Part shown: piece after piece, positions 10,301 to 19,115 of the stretch
Numbering within the stretch: position 1 is the stretch's first letter
Layout: each line of letters starts with the position of its first letter
Origin: Planctomycetota bacterium
Lineage (GTDB): Bacteria > Planctomycetota > UBA1135 > UBA2386
Length of the DNA stretch: 64,000 bases
NCBI GenBank assembly: GCA_016713175.1
Contig: JADJPQ010000001.1
Coordinates: forward strand, 957,001-1,021,000
Direction of reading: 5' to 3'
Made by a program: the position numbers and the translations under genes
Notes under the pieces: generated by a model
Seen by the model: only the letters and a program-made list of their open reading frames with translations
The model's database searches: none
Told to the model about the DNA's origin: nothing

Positions 10301-13158
10301 GGCGGCTGCGCGGCGTCAAGACCGAGCTGTTGCCGGTCACCGCCGAAGGCGAGTTCCCGCCATGGTCGCAGGTGTTTGCCGACCTGCAGATCGCCGTCGA
10401 GGCGCGCACGTTGCAGCAGCAGATCGATGCCGCCGATGCCGACGGTCGGCAGTGGTTCGGTGCGGCGTGGCAGGCGACGCCGGCGTGGCTGGTGTTGACG
10501 GCGCTGGTCGAACGCGCCGAGCAACTGCGCGCCGTTGCGGCGGCGCTCGCACCGGACCCGGTGACAGCGGCCGCGTGGCTCGAGCGTTGGCTGACGGTCG
10601 CCGACACCGCGACCAGCACCGGTCCGGTGCGCGAGCAGTTGCAGACCCTGACCAATGCGCTGCATGCCTGGAACGAGGCCCTCGCGGCCCTCGATGGCGT
10701 GCTGAAGCTGCAGCTGGACCTGTGTGTCGGGCCGCCGACCGCGCCCGACATCCTCGGGCGCTGGCAGGCCCGGCTGGCTGGCTGGCGCACGGCGCTGCCG
10801 CGATTGCGCGACTGGTGCGCGTTGCGCCGCGATGCCGACGCCGTGCAGGCCGCCGGTCTGCGCCCGGTGGTCGACGCGCTGTTCATGGGCACGGTGACGG
10901 CGGCGAACGTCCGGGCGGCGTTCGATCGGTCGTTCTGGGAGGTGTTCGTCGATCAGGTGTTCGCGCAGGAGCCCGAACTGGCGCGTTTCCGCGGCCTCGA
11001 CCACGAGCGCAGGATCGCACGCTTCCGCAGTCTCGATCAGGAACTGATCGAACTCGCCGGCAAGGTCGTGCGCGCGCGGTTGTGCGCGCAGTTGCCGGCG
11101 CTGCAGGCGACCCAGGCGGCGAGCAGCGAGCTCGGGATCCTGCTGCGCGAACGCAAGAAGCAGCGCCGGCACCTGCCCGTCCGCCAGTTGTTCGGCCGCA
11201 TCCCGAATCTGATCTCGCGGCTGGCGCCATGCCTGCTGATGAGTCCGTTGTCGGTCGCGCAGTATCTCGGCCAGCGCTTCCCGCCGTTCGACCTGGTGGT
11301 GTTCGACGAGGCCTCGCAGGTGCCGGTCTGGGATGCGGTCGGCGCGATCGGCCGCGCGCGCTCGCTGGTGGTGGTCGGCGATTCGAAGCAGTTGCCGCCG
11401 ACGGCGTTCTTCCACCGCCAGGATGGTGACGAGGCGCTGCCCGCCGACGACGAGGTCGAGGAACTCGAGAGCGTGCTCGACGAGTGCACTGCCGCCGGCA
11501 TGCACCGGATGTACCTGCGCTGGCACTACCGCAGCCGGCATGAGTCGCTGATCGCGTTCTCGAACCACCACTACTACGACAACCGGCTGCTGACCTTCCC
11601 GTCGCCGCAGCAGCAGGCGCCGGGGCTCGGCGTGCGGCTGCAACCGACTGGCGGCATCTACGACCGCGGTCGGTCGCAGCAGAACCGGATCGAAGCCGAG
11701 GCGCTGGTGGCCGACGTGGTCAGGCGTTTGCAGGATCCGGCGCACAGCCAGCACAGCCTCGGCATCGTGACGTTCTCGGCGGCGCAGCAGGTGCTGATCG
11801 AGGACCTGCTCGACCTGGCACGGCGGCAGCACGCCGGGATCGAACGCTTCTTCGGCAATGGCGTCGCCGAACCGGTGTTCGTCAAGAACCTCGAGAACGT
11901 GCAGGGTGACGAGCGCGATGTGATCCTGTTCTCGATCTGCTACGGGCCCGATCAGGCCGGCAAGGTCTGGATGCACTTCGGCCCGCTGAACCAGCAGGGC
12001 GGCGAACGGCGGCTCAACGTCGCCATCACGCGCGCGCGGCGCGAACTGGTCGTGTTCACGTCGCTGCGCGCCGAGCAGATCGAGCTGCAGCGGACGCAGG
12101 CGCTGGGGGCGCGGCATCTGCGGGCGTTCCTGGATTATGCCGAGCGCGGTGCCCGCGCGATCGCCGAGGCGGTCGCACTGGATCCGACCCGGGATGTCGA
12201 GTCGCCGTTCGAACGCGCGGTGGCGGCGGCGTTGCGGCAACTCGGCTTCGAGGTGCATCCGCAGGTCGGCTGTTCGGGCTATCGGATCGACCTGGCGATC
12301 GTCGATCCGCGGGCGCCCGGTCGCTACCTGCTCGGCGTCGAGTGCGATGGCGCCAGCTACCACGCCGCGGCGACGGCCCGCGATCGCGATCGGCTGCGCG
12401 CCGCGGTGCTGCAGAACCTTGGTTGGCGACTGCATCGGGTGTGGTCGACCGACTGGTGGCTCGATCAGCCGGCCGAGATCACGCGGCTGCAGGACGCGGT
12501 GCAGAGGGCGCTGCAGGATCTGCCAGTGCCGCCGCCGGCCCCGGCGCGGGCGCCCGCGGTCGCTGCGACCACCGTCGAAGCGGCGCCGCGGCCGTCGAAA
12601 GCGGCCGCACCCGCGGATGAGATGCCGCCCTATCGCTGTGCGCGTCTGGAAGCAGTGCGCAATCCGGCGGCGTTCGGCGAGCGTCGCGCCGACGATCGGT
12701 TGCGCGCGCAGGTGCAGGAAGTGATCACCGTCGAGGCGCCGGTCGCGTTCGGAGTTCTGTGCCGGCGCGTGGCCGATGCCTGGCAGATTCCACGGCTGAC
12801 CGAAAAGGTGCGCGATCGGATCCGCACGTTCGTGCCGGCCGAGGTTCGCTGGCAGGGCGAGGTGTTGTGGCGGGCCGACCAGGACCCCGCGGGATGGCCA
12901 GGGTTCCGCGTGCCGAAGGCCGAGGATGCGCTGCGCGACGTCGACGACCTGCCGTTGGTCGAGGTCGGCAACGCGATGGCCTGGCTGCTGGCGCAGCACG
13001 GGTCGCTGTCAGCAGAGGATCTGGCGCGCGAGACCGCGAAGTTGTTCGGCATGACGCGGTTGTCGGCGAACACGCGAACGGCGCTCGAACGGGCGATCAC
13101 CGCGCTGGTCGCGGACGGTCGGTTCGTGCAGGACGGTGAGTTGCTGCGCGGCGTCTGA
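7345..13158 (+). CDS. Giant DUF4011 / SF1 helicase / Vsr-like nuclease / DUF3320 protein, candidate antiphage effector
   Basis: About 1,937 residues in ordered domains. Residues roughly 190-270 look like a transglutaminase-type fold, with Cys220 in GMGTCLDLALLL, His246 in EGHAIAGVW and Asp265 as a plausible triad. DUF4011 begins near residue 371 (RRLLDLTLRNRLL). An SF1 helicase follows, with Walker A GPPGTGKS at 685-692, FDEASQ at 1320-1325, GDSKQLPPT, and NVAITRARREL. A Vsr/MTES_1575-like nuclease spans about 1618-1710 (Asp1649, Glu1666-Cys-Asp1668), and a DUF3320-like C-terminus follows. DUF4011-helicase-Vsr proteins have been reported as single-gene phage defence (the Hhe type), so a defence role is inferred. 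The frame is open to 7228; I favour the tandem GTG codons at 7345/7348 because the earlier part is not protein-like and overlaps the Rpn gene. Confidence 0.88.
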   Translation: MVSLPLRIDVVHDRRLCQAMQQNALPFVQLIGLTNTGTADLRDLRCTLTVEPGLCAPWSATVAAILPGSTFHLTQIDPVLRPDVLANATERQAGLLRIVVTAGGQEIARCERALEVLAYNEWPGAASLPALLAAFVLPNHPVFGPLLREASARLERATGRASLEGYQGRDPGRVRAMAQAIFEAVQTRGLTYVNPPASFEQHGQKVRTPEQVFADGMGTCLDLALLLAGALEQAGLHALIVVAEGHAIAGVWPQEASGGEPTVEDPLRLRKRLELGELLLFECTGVCRTQQQTFEQALAAGARQVAVGAKFVFALDLAAARRAHLRPLPLRTAAYDAAAPMPVGVATAATTSPVVPVPAPPPLPAAEKAAEDRLARWQRRLLDLTLRNRLLAATASKKTIPLLVPDVVAWAEALQEGQSFAVHGRPPVADADDPRDRERLQQVAGEDPQAAFLRAQLQRRVLHADLDDDEVDDRMLEIFRHARTSTEESGVSPLYLAVGFLRWFEAPTAKEPRRAPLLLLPVQVERLSVAEGFQIALADEEVRLNQTLLQKLQADFTLTVPGVDELLAAEDGVDVAAVLDAFRRAVLGIDRWEVEPACSLGFFSFTKHLMWLDLQERRAELLQNAFLQHLVLTPGAAWPQQDDWPEPSRLDALAPAAQLCPKDADSSQLCAVAAAADGRSFVLEGPPGTGKSQTITNLIAQCLAAGQRVLFVAEKRAALAVVQKRLQDVGLAPFCLDLHGNKGGKKDVVEHLGRTIDLAREREPAAWAQRAEELQQARAELNAHVHRLHAGRAAGLSLFAATARLCGLREAPRLSGLPTDLDDARVMRCEVAVDALAATAAPLGDIPCHPWLGVGRADWAPALPRELEPLLQTATDRLAAVVAAWNPVRTLLGMSELLPTRAMLPTIGQVAVLLQHVPPTAALTLGAGFPARRDAALALIATGRRRDELWSQVSPRWRRELLALDVPALLVPVRRHHAAFLPIRWWRLRGVKTELLPVTAEGEFPPWSQVFADLQIAVEARTLQQQIDAADADGRQWFGAAWQATPAWLVLTALVERAEQLRAVAAALAPDPVTAAAWLERWLTVADTATSTGPVREQLQTLTNALHAWNEALAALDGVLKLQLDLCVGPPTAPDILGRWQARLAGWRTALPRLRDWCALRRDADAVQAAGLRPVVDALFMGTVTAANVRAAFDRSFWEVFVDQVFAQEPELARFRGLDHERRIARFRSLDQELIELAGKVVRARLCAQLPALQATQAASSELGILLRERKKQRRHLPVRQLFGRIPNLISRLAPCLLMSPLSVAQYLGQRFPPFDLVVFDEASQVPVWDAVGAIGRARSLVVVGDSKQLPPTAFFHRQDGDEALPADDEVEELESVLDECTAAGMHRMYLRWHYRSRHESLIAFSNHHYYDNRLLTFPSPQQQAPGLGVRLQPTGGIYDRGRSQQNRIEAEALVADVVRRLQDPAHSQHSLGIVTFSAAQQVLIEDLLDLARRQHAGIERFFGNGVAEPVFVKNLENVQGDERDVILFSICYGPDQAGKVWMHFGPLNQQGGERRLNVAITRARRELVVFTSLRAEQIELQRTQALGARHLRAFLDYAERGARAIAEAVALDPTRDVESPFERAVAAALRQLGFEVHPQVGCSGYRIDLAIVDPRAPGRYLLGVECDGASYHAAATARDRDRLRAAVLQNLGWRLHRVWSTDWWLDQPAEITRLQDAVQRALQDLPVPPPAPARAPAVAATTVEAAPRPSKAAAPADEMPPYRCARLEAVRNPAAFGERRADDRLRAQVQEVITVEAPVAFGVLCRRVADAWQIPRLTEKVRDRIRTFVPAEVRWQGEVLWRADQDPAGWPGFRVPKAEDALRDVDDLPLVEVGNAMAWLLAQHGSLSAEDLARETAKLFGMTRLSANTRTALERAITALVADGRFVQDGELLRGV

Positions 13159-13194
13159 GCGCGCTCGCGGCCTGGCGCCCGACTTCGCTCACCG

Positions 13195-14475
13195 TCACTT
13201 CGTGGCACCACCACCGTCGATCGTCGCCGCCTGCTGCCGCAGCCAGTCGCGCGCGCTCAGTTCCTTGCCGTCGGCGAGCCGCACGCGGTAGTCGTTGCCG
13301 GTGACGCTGGACTTGCTGGCCACCTCGTCGATGAACTGAGCCAGCGTCGGCGCCTGCTTCAGGGCCGCGAGCTTCTGCCGCAGGTGCGCCGCCGCTTCGT
13401 TGCCGGGGTATTCCTTGCCCTCGCGGATGAAGCGGATCGCCCCCTGTTCGATCCGTTCGAGCAGCCGCGCGATCGGATCCGGCGCCAGCGTCGCCACCGG
13501 CACCACTTCGAGGTCCGCGAAGTCCTCGCCGATCAGCAGGTTGTTCAACTTGGCGACGACGATCGCGTAGTCCGTCGTGCCGAGCCGGAACTCCAGCCGT
13601 TCGCCCTGCCGTCGCGACCGCGGGCCCGCCAGCACGCGACCGTTTCGCGCGATCACGCGCATTGCGGTTTGACCGCCGGTGATGTCGTCGATCTCGACGC
13701 GCACTCCGTCCCGCGACCCGGGAACCGGTTGCGCTTGCCGCTGCCGCACCGTGATCTGCGCCTTGCCGGCCGGCAGTTCGAGCCGATCGGGCACCGCGGC
13801 GAGCGTGAATGGCACGGTCACATCCTCGCCATCGCGCTGCTCGATCTCCAGCACCCCGGCCTGCTGCCACGCCGCCCGCCGCTCGGCATCGAGCGCCACG
13901 GTCCACTTCGCCCGCTCGCGATCGGCGACCAACGGCAACGACGTCGAACCGAGGTGCGCGACGAAGGCCAGCGCCGGCCGGGTCACGTCGGCGATCTCGA
14001 TGCGATCGATGCGGTCGGGCTCGAGCCAGGTCGTGGTGCCACTCGCCGCGACCGCCGGTTCGACGACGTTGGTCAGCCGGATCAGGCAGCGGATCGGCGT
14101 GTCGGTGAAGAACGCCCGCGTCCATGCGACCGGTTCGCTGAGCAGCGGCTTGCCGCCGACGTCGGCGGCGACCTGGAACTGGCCGAAGCGGTCGCCGGTG
14201 CGCGTCACCATGGCGATGACTTCGGGATCGTTCAGGTTGATCTGGAACGTGCCGTCGCCGGTCGCCCGCAGGGCAGGTCCGCGCTGCGTCTGCCGTTCTC
14301 CGACCAGTCGAACGTCGGCGACCTTGCCTGGAATCGTCACCTCGAGCAGCAGGTTGGTGCCGTCGCGCGCGGGCAGCACCACTTCATCCGGAACCTTGTT
14401 CAACTTGATGCCGGCTTGCGCGCCGGCACCGGCAACCAGCGCGACGATCAGGGCCAGTCTCGCGGCGTCGAACAT
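13195..14475 (-). CDS. Secreted protein with C-terminal DUF5329-like domain
   Basis: A 426-residue exported protein with a signal peptide (cut probably after GAGA or QA near residue 20). The middle looks all-beta and is unassigned. The last roughly 80 residues match DUF5329 from other Gram-negative bacteria: IEQGAIRFIREGKEYPGNEA, AAHLRQKL, then FIDEVASKSSVTGNDYRVR and GKELSARDWL. The function of DUF5329 is unknown. The start ATG at 14475 has a GGAG ribosome-binding site, which lies inside a short hairpin described separately. glyA lies 33 bases upstream on the same strand, so the two may be cotranscribed. Confidence 0.75.
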   Translation of the reverse strand: MFDAARLALIVALVAGAGAQAGIKLNKVPDEVVLPARDGTNLLLEVTIPGKVADVRLVGERQTQRGPALRATGDGTFQINLNDPEVIAMVTRTGDRFGQFQVAADVGGKPLLSEPVAWTRAFFTDTPIRCLIRLTNVVEPAVAASGTTTWLEPDRIDRIEIADVTRPALAFVAHLGSTSLPLVADRERAKWTVALDAERRAAWQQAGVLEIEQRDGEDVTVPFTLAAVPDRLELPAGKAQITVRQRQAQPVPGSRDGVRVEIDDITGGQTAMRVIARNGRVLAGPRSRRQGERLEFRLGTTDYAIVVAKLNNLLIGEDFADLEVVPVATLAPDPIARLLERIEQGAIRFIREGKEYPGNEAAAHLRQKLAALKQAPTLAQFIDEVASKSSVTGNDYRVRLADGKELSARDWLRQQAATIDGGGATK

Positions 14476-14476
14476 G

Positions 14477-14498
14477 GCGTCTCCGTGAACGGAGGCGC
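14477..14498 (-). promoter_or_regulatory. Hairpin covering the ribosome-binding site of the DUF5329 gene
   Basis: In the 33-base gap between glyA and the DUF5329 gene, GCGCCTCCGT and ACGGAGACGC form a 10-bp stem with one mismatch around a 2-base loop, read on the minus strand. The GGAG that would serve as the ribosome-binding site is inside the 3' arm. It could act as an attenuator or intergenic terminator, or could be coincidence in GC-rich DNA. Confidence 0.35.
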
Positions 14499-14508
14499 AA
14501 TGGTATCG

Positions 14509-15747
14509 TCAGGGCAACCGGAATTGTTCGCCCAGCGCCGCGATGCTGGCGCGGAACCTTTCCGGGTCCTGTCCGCGCACCAATCCGGTGATCACATCCG
14601 CGATCACTTCCATCTCCGTGCGCCCCATGCCGCGCGTCGTGACCGCCGCCGTTCCCAGCCGCAACCCGGACGTGACCATCGGCGGCCGCGGATCACCGGG
14701 CACCGCGTTCTTGTTGACCGACAACCCGGCCGCCAACGCCCGTTCTTCCACCTGCTGGCCGGTGACCTCGGTTTTCTGCAGATCGACCAGCACGATGTGG
14801 TTGTCGGTGCCACCGCTGACGATGTCCAGGCCGCGCGCCAGCAGACACTGCGCCAGCCAGGCGGCGTTGTCCTTGACCTTCTGCTGATAGTCCCGGAACG
14901 GCGGGCGCAGTGCCTCGCCGAACGCGACGGCCTTGCCGGCGATCTGGTGCATCAACGGGCCGCCCTGGCCGCCGGGGAACACCGCCGAGTTGATCGCTTT
15001 GGCGAACGCCTTCTTCGCCAGGATCATGCCGCCACGCGGACCGCGCAGCGTCTTGTGCGTGGTCATCGTCACCACGTCGGCGATGCCGATCGGCGACGGC
15101 ACGACGCCGGCCGCCATCAGGCCGGCCGGATGCGCGACGTCGGCCATCAGCACGGCGCCGACTTCGCGGGCGATCGCGGCGAACGCCGCATAGTCGAGGT
15201 TGCGCGAGTAGGACGAACCGCCGGCGATCAGCACCTTCGGCTGGTGTTCCTGGCAGACCTTCCGGACCTCGTCCAGGTCGACGCGGCCGTCTTCGGGACG
15301 CACGCCGTATTGCCGTGCAGCGAACACCTGGCCGGTGTGGCTCTTGTCGTGGCCGTGGCTCAGATGGCCGCCGGCCTTCAGCGCCATGCCGACGATGCGG
15401 CCGCCCGGGCCGGCCAGGGCCAGCAGCGCGGCGACGTTCGCGGTGGTGCCGGAGTGCGGTTGCACGTTGGCCTCCTCGGCGCCGGCGAACAGCTGCAGCG
15501 CGCGCTTCTGGGCCAGCACCTCGATCGCGTCGGCGATCTCGCAGCCGCCGTAGTAGCGCTTGCCGGGGTAGCCCTCGGCGTACTTGTCGGTGATGCGGCT
15601 CTGGCAAGCCTCACGGACGGCGGCCGAACAGTGGTTCTCGGACGCGATCAGGGTGAGCGTGGCGGCCTGACGGCGATCCTCGCGGAGCAACCAGTCGGCG
15701 ACTTCGGGATCCTGCTGCGGCAGTGGACTACGCGAATCTAGGGTCAC
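14509..15747 (-). CDS. glyA: Serine hydroxymethyltransferase
   Basis: A 412-residue PLP enzyme that interconverts serine and glycine while charging tetrahydrofolate. Family motifs are clear: LIASENHCS near the start, KYAEGYPGKRYYGGC, the substrate region NVQPHSGTTAN, the PLP-lysine segment TTHKTLRGPRGG, and FPGGQGGP. Length is normal for bacterial GlyA. Translation begins at a GTG (15747), with an AAGG a few bases upstream. It is divergent from speA across about 190 bases that probably hold both promoters. Confidence 0.95.
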   Translation of the reverse strand: MTLDSRSPLPQQDPEVADWLLREDRRQAATLTLIASENHCSAAVREACQSRITDKYAEGYPGKRYYGGCEIADAIEVLAQKRALQLFAGAEEANVQPHSGTTANVAALLALAGPGGRIVGMALKAGGHLSHGHDKSHTGQVFAARQYGVRPEDGRVDLDEVRKVCQEHQPKVLIAGGSSYSRNLDYAAFAAIAREVGAVLMADVAHPAGLMAAGVVPSPIGIADVVTMTTHKTLRGPRGGMILAKKAFAKAINSAVFPGGQGGPLMHQIAGKAVAFGEALRPPFRDYQQKVKDNAAWLAQCLLARGLDIVSGGTDNHIVLVDLQKTEVTGQQVEERALAAGLSVNKNAVPGDPRPPMVTSGLRLGTAAVTTRGMGRTEMEVIADVITGLVRGQDPERFRASIAALGEQFRLP

Positions 15748-15922
15748 GCGCGCACCTTACGAGCGCGGCCGCGACTCGCAAGCCCTCGGCGGCGGTGTGG
15801 TCGACGTGTGCGGAAATCGCGACACCCACCTGCACAGAACGGCTGGCTTGGTGTTCAATCCGCGCCTCGTCGATGCCGCGCTGGCCGGTGCCCGCCGGGA
15901 TCGTCGTCGTCCCGTTGCCATC

Positions 15923-15939
15923 AGGAGCACACCGAATTG
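15923..15939 (+). promoter_or_regulatory. Ribosome-binding site and TTG start of speA
   Basis: AGGAG at 15923-15927 stands nine bases before the TTG at 15937-15939. No ATG or GTG with a comparable site opens the conserved SpeA reading frame, so this site decides the start. Confidence 0.65.
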
Positions 15940-17961
15940 AGCAGTCCGCAGAAGGAACTCCGCGCCTGGACCGTTCGCGACAGCGCCGAGCTGTACCAGT
16001 TGACCGCGTGGGGTGGTGACTCCTTCACGATCAGCGAACGCGGCGACCTCGTCGTCCAGCCGATGGGCAAGAGCGGGCCGAAGTTCTCGCTGCCCGATCT
16101 GGTCGACGACCTGCGCAACCGCGGCATCGAATTGCCGATGCTGCTGCGCGTCTCGAACATCCTGCAGCTGCGCGTCGCGGCGCTGGCGGGAGCGTTCAAG
16201 AAGTCGATCGAGGAGTGCGGTTACAAGGGGCGCTACCGGCCGGTGTTCCCGATCAAGGTCAACCAGCAGCGCGACGTCGTCGAGGAACTGGTCGAGTTCG
16301 GGCGCGAGCATTCGCTCGGCCTGGAGGCCGGGTCCAAGCCGGAGTTGCTGGTCGTGCTGGCACACATGACCAACGCCGATGGCCTGGTCATCTGCAACGG
16401 CTACAAGGACGCCAGCTTCATCGAGACGGCGATGCTGGCGCAGAAGATCGGCCTGCACTGCATCATCGTCATCGACCGCTACGAAGAGCTGGAGACCGTG
16501 CTGAAGGTCAGCCGGCGTTTCGACCTGCGGCCGCACATCGGCGTGCGCGCCAAGCTGGCCAGCCGCGGCGCCGGCAAGTGGCAGGAGTCGGGCGGCGAGA
16601 AGAGCAAGTTCGGCCTGACGGCGGCCGAGCTGGTGGCGGTGACCGAGCGGCTGAAGAGCCTGGGCATGCTCGATTGCCTCGAGCTGCTGCACTTCCACAT
16701 CGGCAGCCAGATCACCGCCATCCGCGCGATCAAGGATGCGCTGAAGGAGGCGACGCGGGTCTACACCGAACTGCACGATCTCGGCGCCGGCCTGCGCTTC
16801 CTCGACGTCGGCGGTGGTCTCGCGGTCGACTACGACGGCTCGCAGACCAACTTCCACAGCTCGGCCAACTACTCGCTGCAAGAGTACGCCAACGACGTCG
16901 TGTTCGCCGTGCAGCAGGCGTGCGACGAGAAGGGCATCGCCCATCCGGACATCGTCAGCGAGTCCGGTCGCGCGCTGACCGCGCACCACGCGATCCTGGT
17001 GTTCGATGTGCTCGGGGTGACGCAGATGAGCGTCGACATGCCGCCCGGCGCCGACAGCCACGAGGACACCACCATCTCCAACATGGTGCAGATCCTGAAG
17101 GAAGTGTCGTTGAAGAACTTCCAGGAGAGCTACCACGACGCGCTGCAGCTGAAGGAGGAGGCGATCTCGCTGTTCAACCTCGGCTATCTGGACCTGAAGG
17201 GCCGGGCGATCGCCGAAGGGCTGTTCTGGGCGATCTGCGACAAGATCCGGTTGATCGCCAACACGCTCGACTACGTGCCCGACGAACTGCAGGGCCTCGA
17301 GCGCGCGCTGGCCGACACCTACTACTGCAACTTCTCGGTGTTCCAGAGCGCGCCCGACCACTGGGCGGTCAAGCAGCTGTTCCCGACCATGCCGATCCAC
17401 CGGCTCGGCGAACGGCCGACGCGGCGCGCGATCCTGGCCGACCTGACCTGCGACAGCGACGGCAAGGTCGACAAGTTCATCGACCTGCGCGACGTCAAGA
17501 ACGTGCTCGAGGTGCACCCGGCGGTGCCGGGCAAGCCGTACTACCTGGCGATGTTCCTCGTCGGTGCCTACCAGGAGATCCTCGGCGACCTGCACAATCT
17601 GTTCGGCGACACCAACGCGATCCACATCGCGATGGACGAGGAGCATGGCTACCGGATCGAGCGCGTCATCGAAGGCGATTCGGTGGCCGAGGTGCTGACC
17701 TATGTGCAGTACGAGAAGCAGGACTTGATCCGCCGGATGCGTTCGCGCATGGAGGCGGCGGTCCGGCAGGGCTCGATCAACCTGCGCGAGTCGGCACTGT
17801 TGATGAAGCGCTACGAGGAGGGTCTGTCGGGCTACACCTACCTGACCGACGACCTCGAAGAGGGGGCACTGGAACCGCCGGCGCTGCTGAACGGCAACCA
17901 GGCGGGCGCGCCGCCGACCCCGGTCGAGGCGCCGGTGCTGGTCGACCAGCCGCCGAAGTGA
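15937..17961 (+). CDS. speA: Biosynthetic arginine decarboxylase
   Basis: A 674-residue alanine-racemase-fold PLP decarboxylase that converts arginine to agmatine for polyamine synthesis. Diagnostic segments are FPIKVNQQRDVVEEL with the PLP lysine, GLEAGSKPELL, HFHIGSQITAI, DVGGGLAVDYDGS, SESGRALTAHHA and the C-terminal LTCDSDGKVDKFI. The open frame extends to 15808 with no good site. A TTG at 15937 is preceded at a 9-base distance by AGGAG (15923-15927) and gives the usual family length, so TTG is the likely start. The last roughly 40 residues (Pro/Ala-rich) exceed the conserved fold. Confidence 0.94.
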   Translation: MSSPQKELRAWTVRDSAELYQLTAWGGDSFTISERGDLVVQPMGKSGPKFSLPDLVDDLRNRGIELPMLLRVSNILQLRVAALAGAFKKSIEECGYKGRYRPVFPIKVNQQRDVVEELVEFGREHSLGLEAGSKPELLVVLAHMTNADGLVICNGYKDASFIETAMLAQKIGLHCIIVIDRYEELETVLKVSRRFDLRPHIGVRAKLASRGAGKWQESGGEKSKFGLTAAELVAVTERLKSLGMLDCLELLHFHIGSQITAIRAIKDALKEATRVYTELHDLGAGLRFLDVGGGLAVDYDGSQTNFHSSANYSLQEYANDVVFAVQQACDEKGIAHPDIVSESGRALTAHHAILVFDVLGVTQMSVDMPPGADSHEDTTISNMVQILKEVSLKNFQESYHDALQLKEEAISLFNLGYLDLKGRAIAEGLFWAICDKIRLIANTLDYVPDELQGLERALADTYYCNFSVFQSAPDHWAVKQLFPTMPIHRLGERPTRRAILADLTCDSDGKVDKFIDLRDVKNVLEVHPAVPGKPYYLAMFLVGAYQEILGDLHNLFGDTNAIHIAMDEEHGYRIERVIEGDSVAEVLTYVQYEKQDLIRRMRSRMEAAVRQGSINLRESALLMKRYEEGLSGYTYLTDDLEEGALEPPALLNGNQAGAPPTPVEAPVLVDQPPK

Positions 17962-18073
17962 AGGCTGACGCCGGCCTTCCCGTTCTTTCGCAGATCATTC
18001 TTCGAACTTCCGAATTGTCGCCGCCGCCGGAACGGCCGGTTGCGGCGCCTTCCTCCACTTTGGGACCCAGGTC

Positions 18074-19111
18074 ATGCAAGCTGCGGCGGTCTTCGTCGAT
18101 TTCGAGAATCTGTTCTTTTCGTTGAAGAATCGCGAGGAGTTCGGTGGGCAGCGCACCCGCGATCTGTGCCTGGCGATCCTCGAACATCTCAAGGGCCGGC
18201 TGCAGGCCGAGAACTGCAGTCTGGTGCTGGGCCGCAGCTATGCGGCGTTCGACGCCTATCCAGGGATGGAGATGGCGCACGATCTGGCGCTGATGGGGCT
18301 CGATCCGCAATACGTGCTGGTCGGCCATCACGGCAAGAACGCTGCCGACGTGCAGTTGGCGGTCGATGTCTCCCGCGTGCTGTTCCGCCGCCCGGACATC
18401 CATGCGATCGTCATCGTCTCCGGCGACCGCGACTTCATTCCGATCGCGCGCCAGGTGCTCGAGGAGAACCGGGAGTTGCGCGTCGTCGCGATCCCGGACA
18501 GCACCAGCGGTGACCTGCGCATGCGGGTCGGCGCCGAGCGGTTCTGGAACGCGCTCGATCTGCTGCCGGCCGAACTGCGGGCGCCGCGGCCTGACCGGCG
18601 AGAGTCGACCGCGGCCGGACCAGAACCGGCGCCGCCGGTGCCCGAGGTCTCGCCGGTGCCCGAAGCCGCCAGCAACGGCGCCGCGGCCGGACCGACGCCG
18701 CCGCGGCCGGCGTTCGAGCCCCGTGCCGACGCGATGCGGCCGGTCGCCAGGCCGCGGGCGGCGATCGTCGGTCACATCCCGGTCACCTGGAAGACCGCCG
18801 AGGAAGGCGGCAACGACGATGCGGTCGAGCATCGGCTTGCCGAGGTGCTCGATCTGATCGTGAAGGCGCAGGCACGGCACGCCTCACGCGAGATCTGGCT
18901 GTCACCGTTCCTGAAGGGGCCGATGAGTCAGCATTTCTCCGGACTGGTCCATCCCGACCGCCGGGCGCTGATCAACGAGCTGCGCAATCGCGGCATCCTG
19001 CGCGTCGAGGAACGCGAGAACATGTTCGCCGACCATCCCTACTCGGTGATCGTGCTCGACGAGGCGCACCCGGCGGTGCAATCCGCGCACGAGCGCGGCA
19101 AGCGGTCCTGA
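18074..19111 (+). CDS. NYN-domain (PIN-like, LabA/DUF88) protein with C-terminal winged-helix-like region
   Basis: A 345-residue protein. The N-terminal roughly 160 residues form an NYN ribonuclease-like domain with acidic motifs FVDFENLFF, KNAADVQLAVDV and VIVSGDRDFIPI, which supply the usual metal-binding Asp set. A Pro/Ala-rich linker (about residues 180-235) leads to a C-terminal helical segment with IWLSPFLKGP and HPDRRALINELRNRGIL. That pattern resembles the OST-HTH/LOTUS type of RNA-binding winged helix, but this assignment is tentative. A role in RNA processing or decay is inferred. Its stop is only four bases from the stop of the convergent Cas4-like/DUF2779 gene. Confidence 0.8.
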   Translation: MQAAAVFVDFENLFFSLKNREEFGGQRTRDLCLAILEHLKGRLQAENCSLVLGRSYAAFDAYPGMEMAHDLALMGLDPQYVLVGHHGKNAADVQLAVDVSRVLFRRPDIHAIVIVSGDRDFIPIARQVLEENRELRVVAIPDSTSGDLRMRVGAERFWNALDLLPAELRAPRPDRRESTAAGPEPAPPVPEVSPVPEAASNGAAAGPTPPRPAFEPRADAMRPVARPRAAIVGHIPVTWKTAEEGGNDDAVEHRLAEVLDLIVKAQARHASREIWLSPFLKGPMSQHFSGLVHPDRRALINELRNRGILRVEERENMFADHPYSVIVLDEAHPAVQSAHERGKRS

Positions 19112-19115
19112 CCGT

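Noticed and set aside
9286..12999. 1,237-codon minus-strand open frame opposite the giant helicase
   Set aside because: Its translation is Arg/Gln/His-rich without motifs, while the plus strand has clear helicase motifs. It is a by-product of GC-biased third positions.
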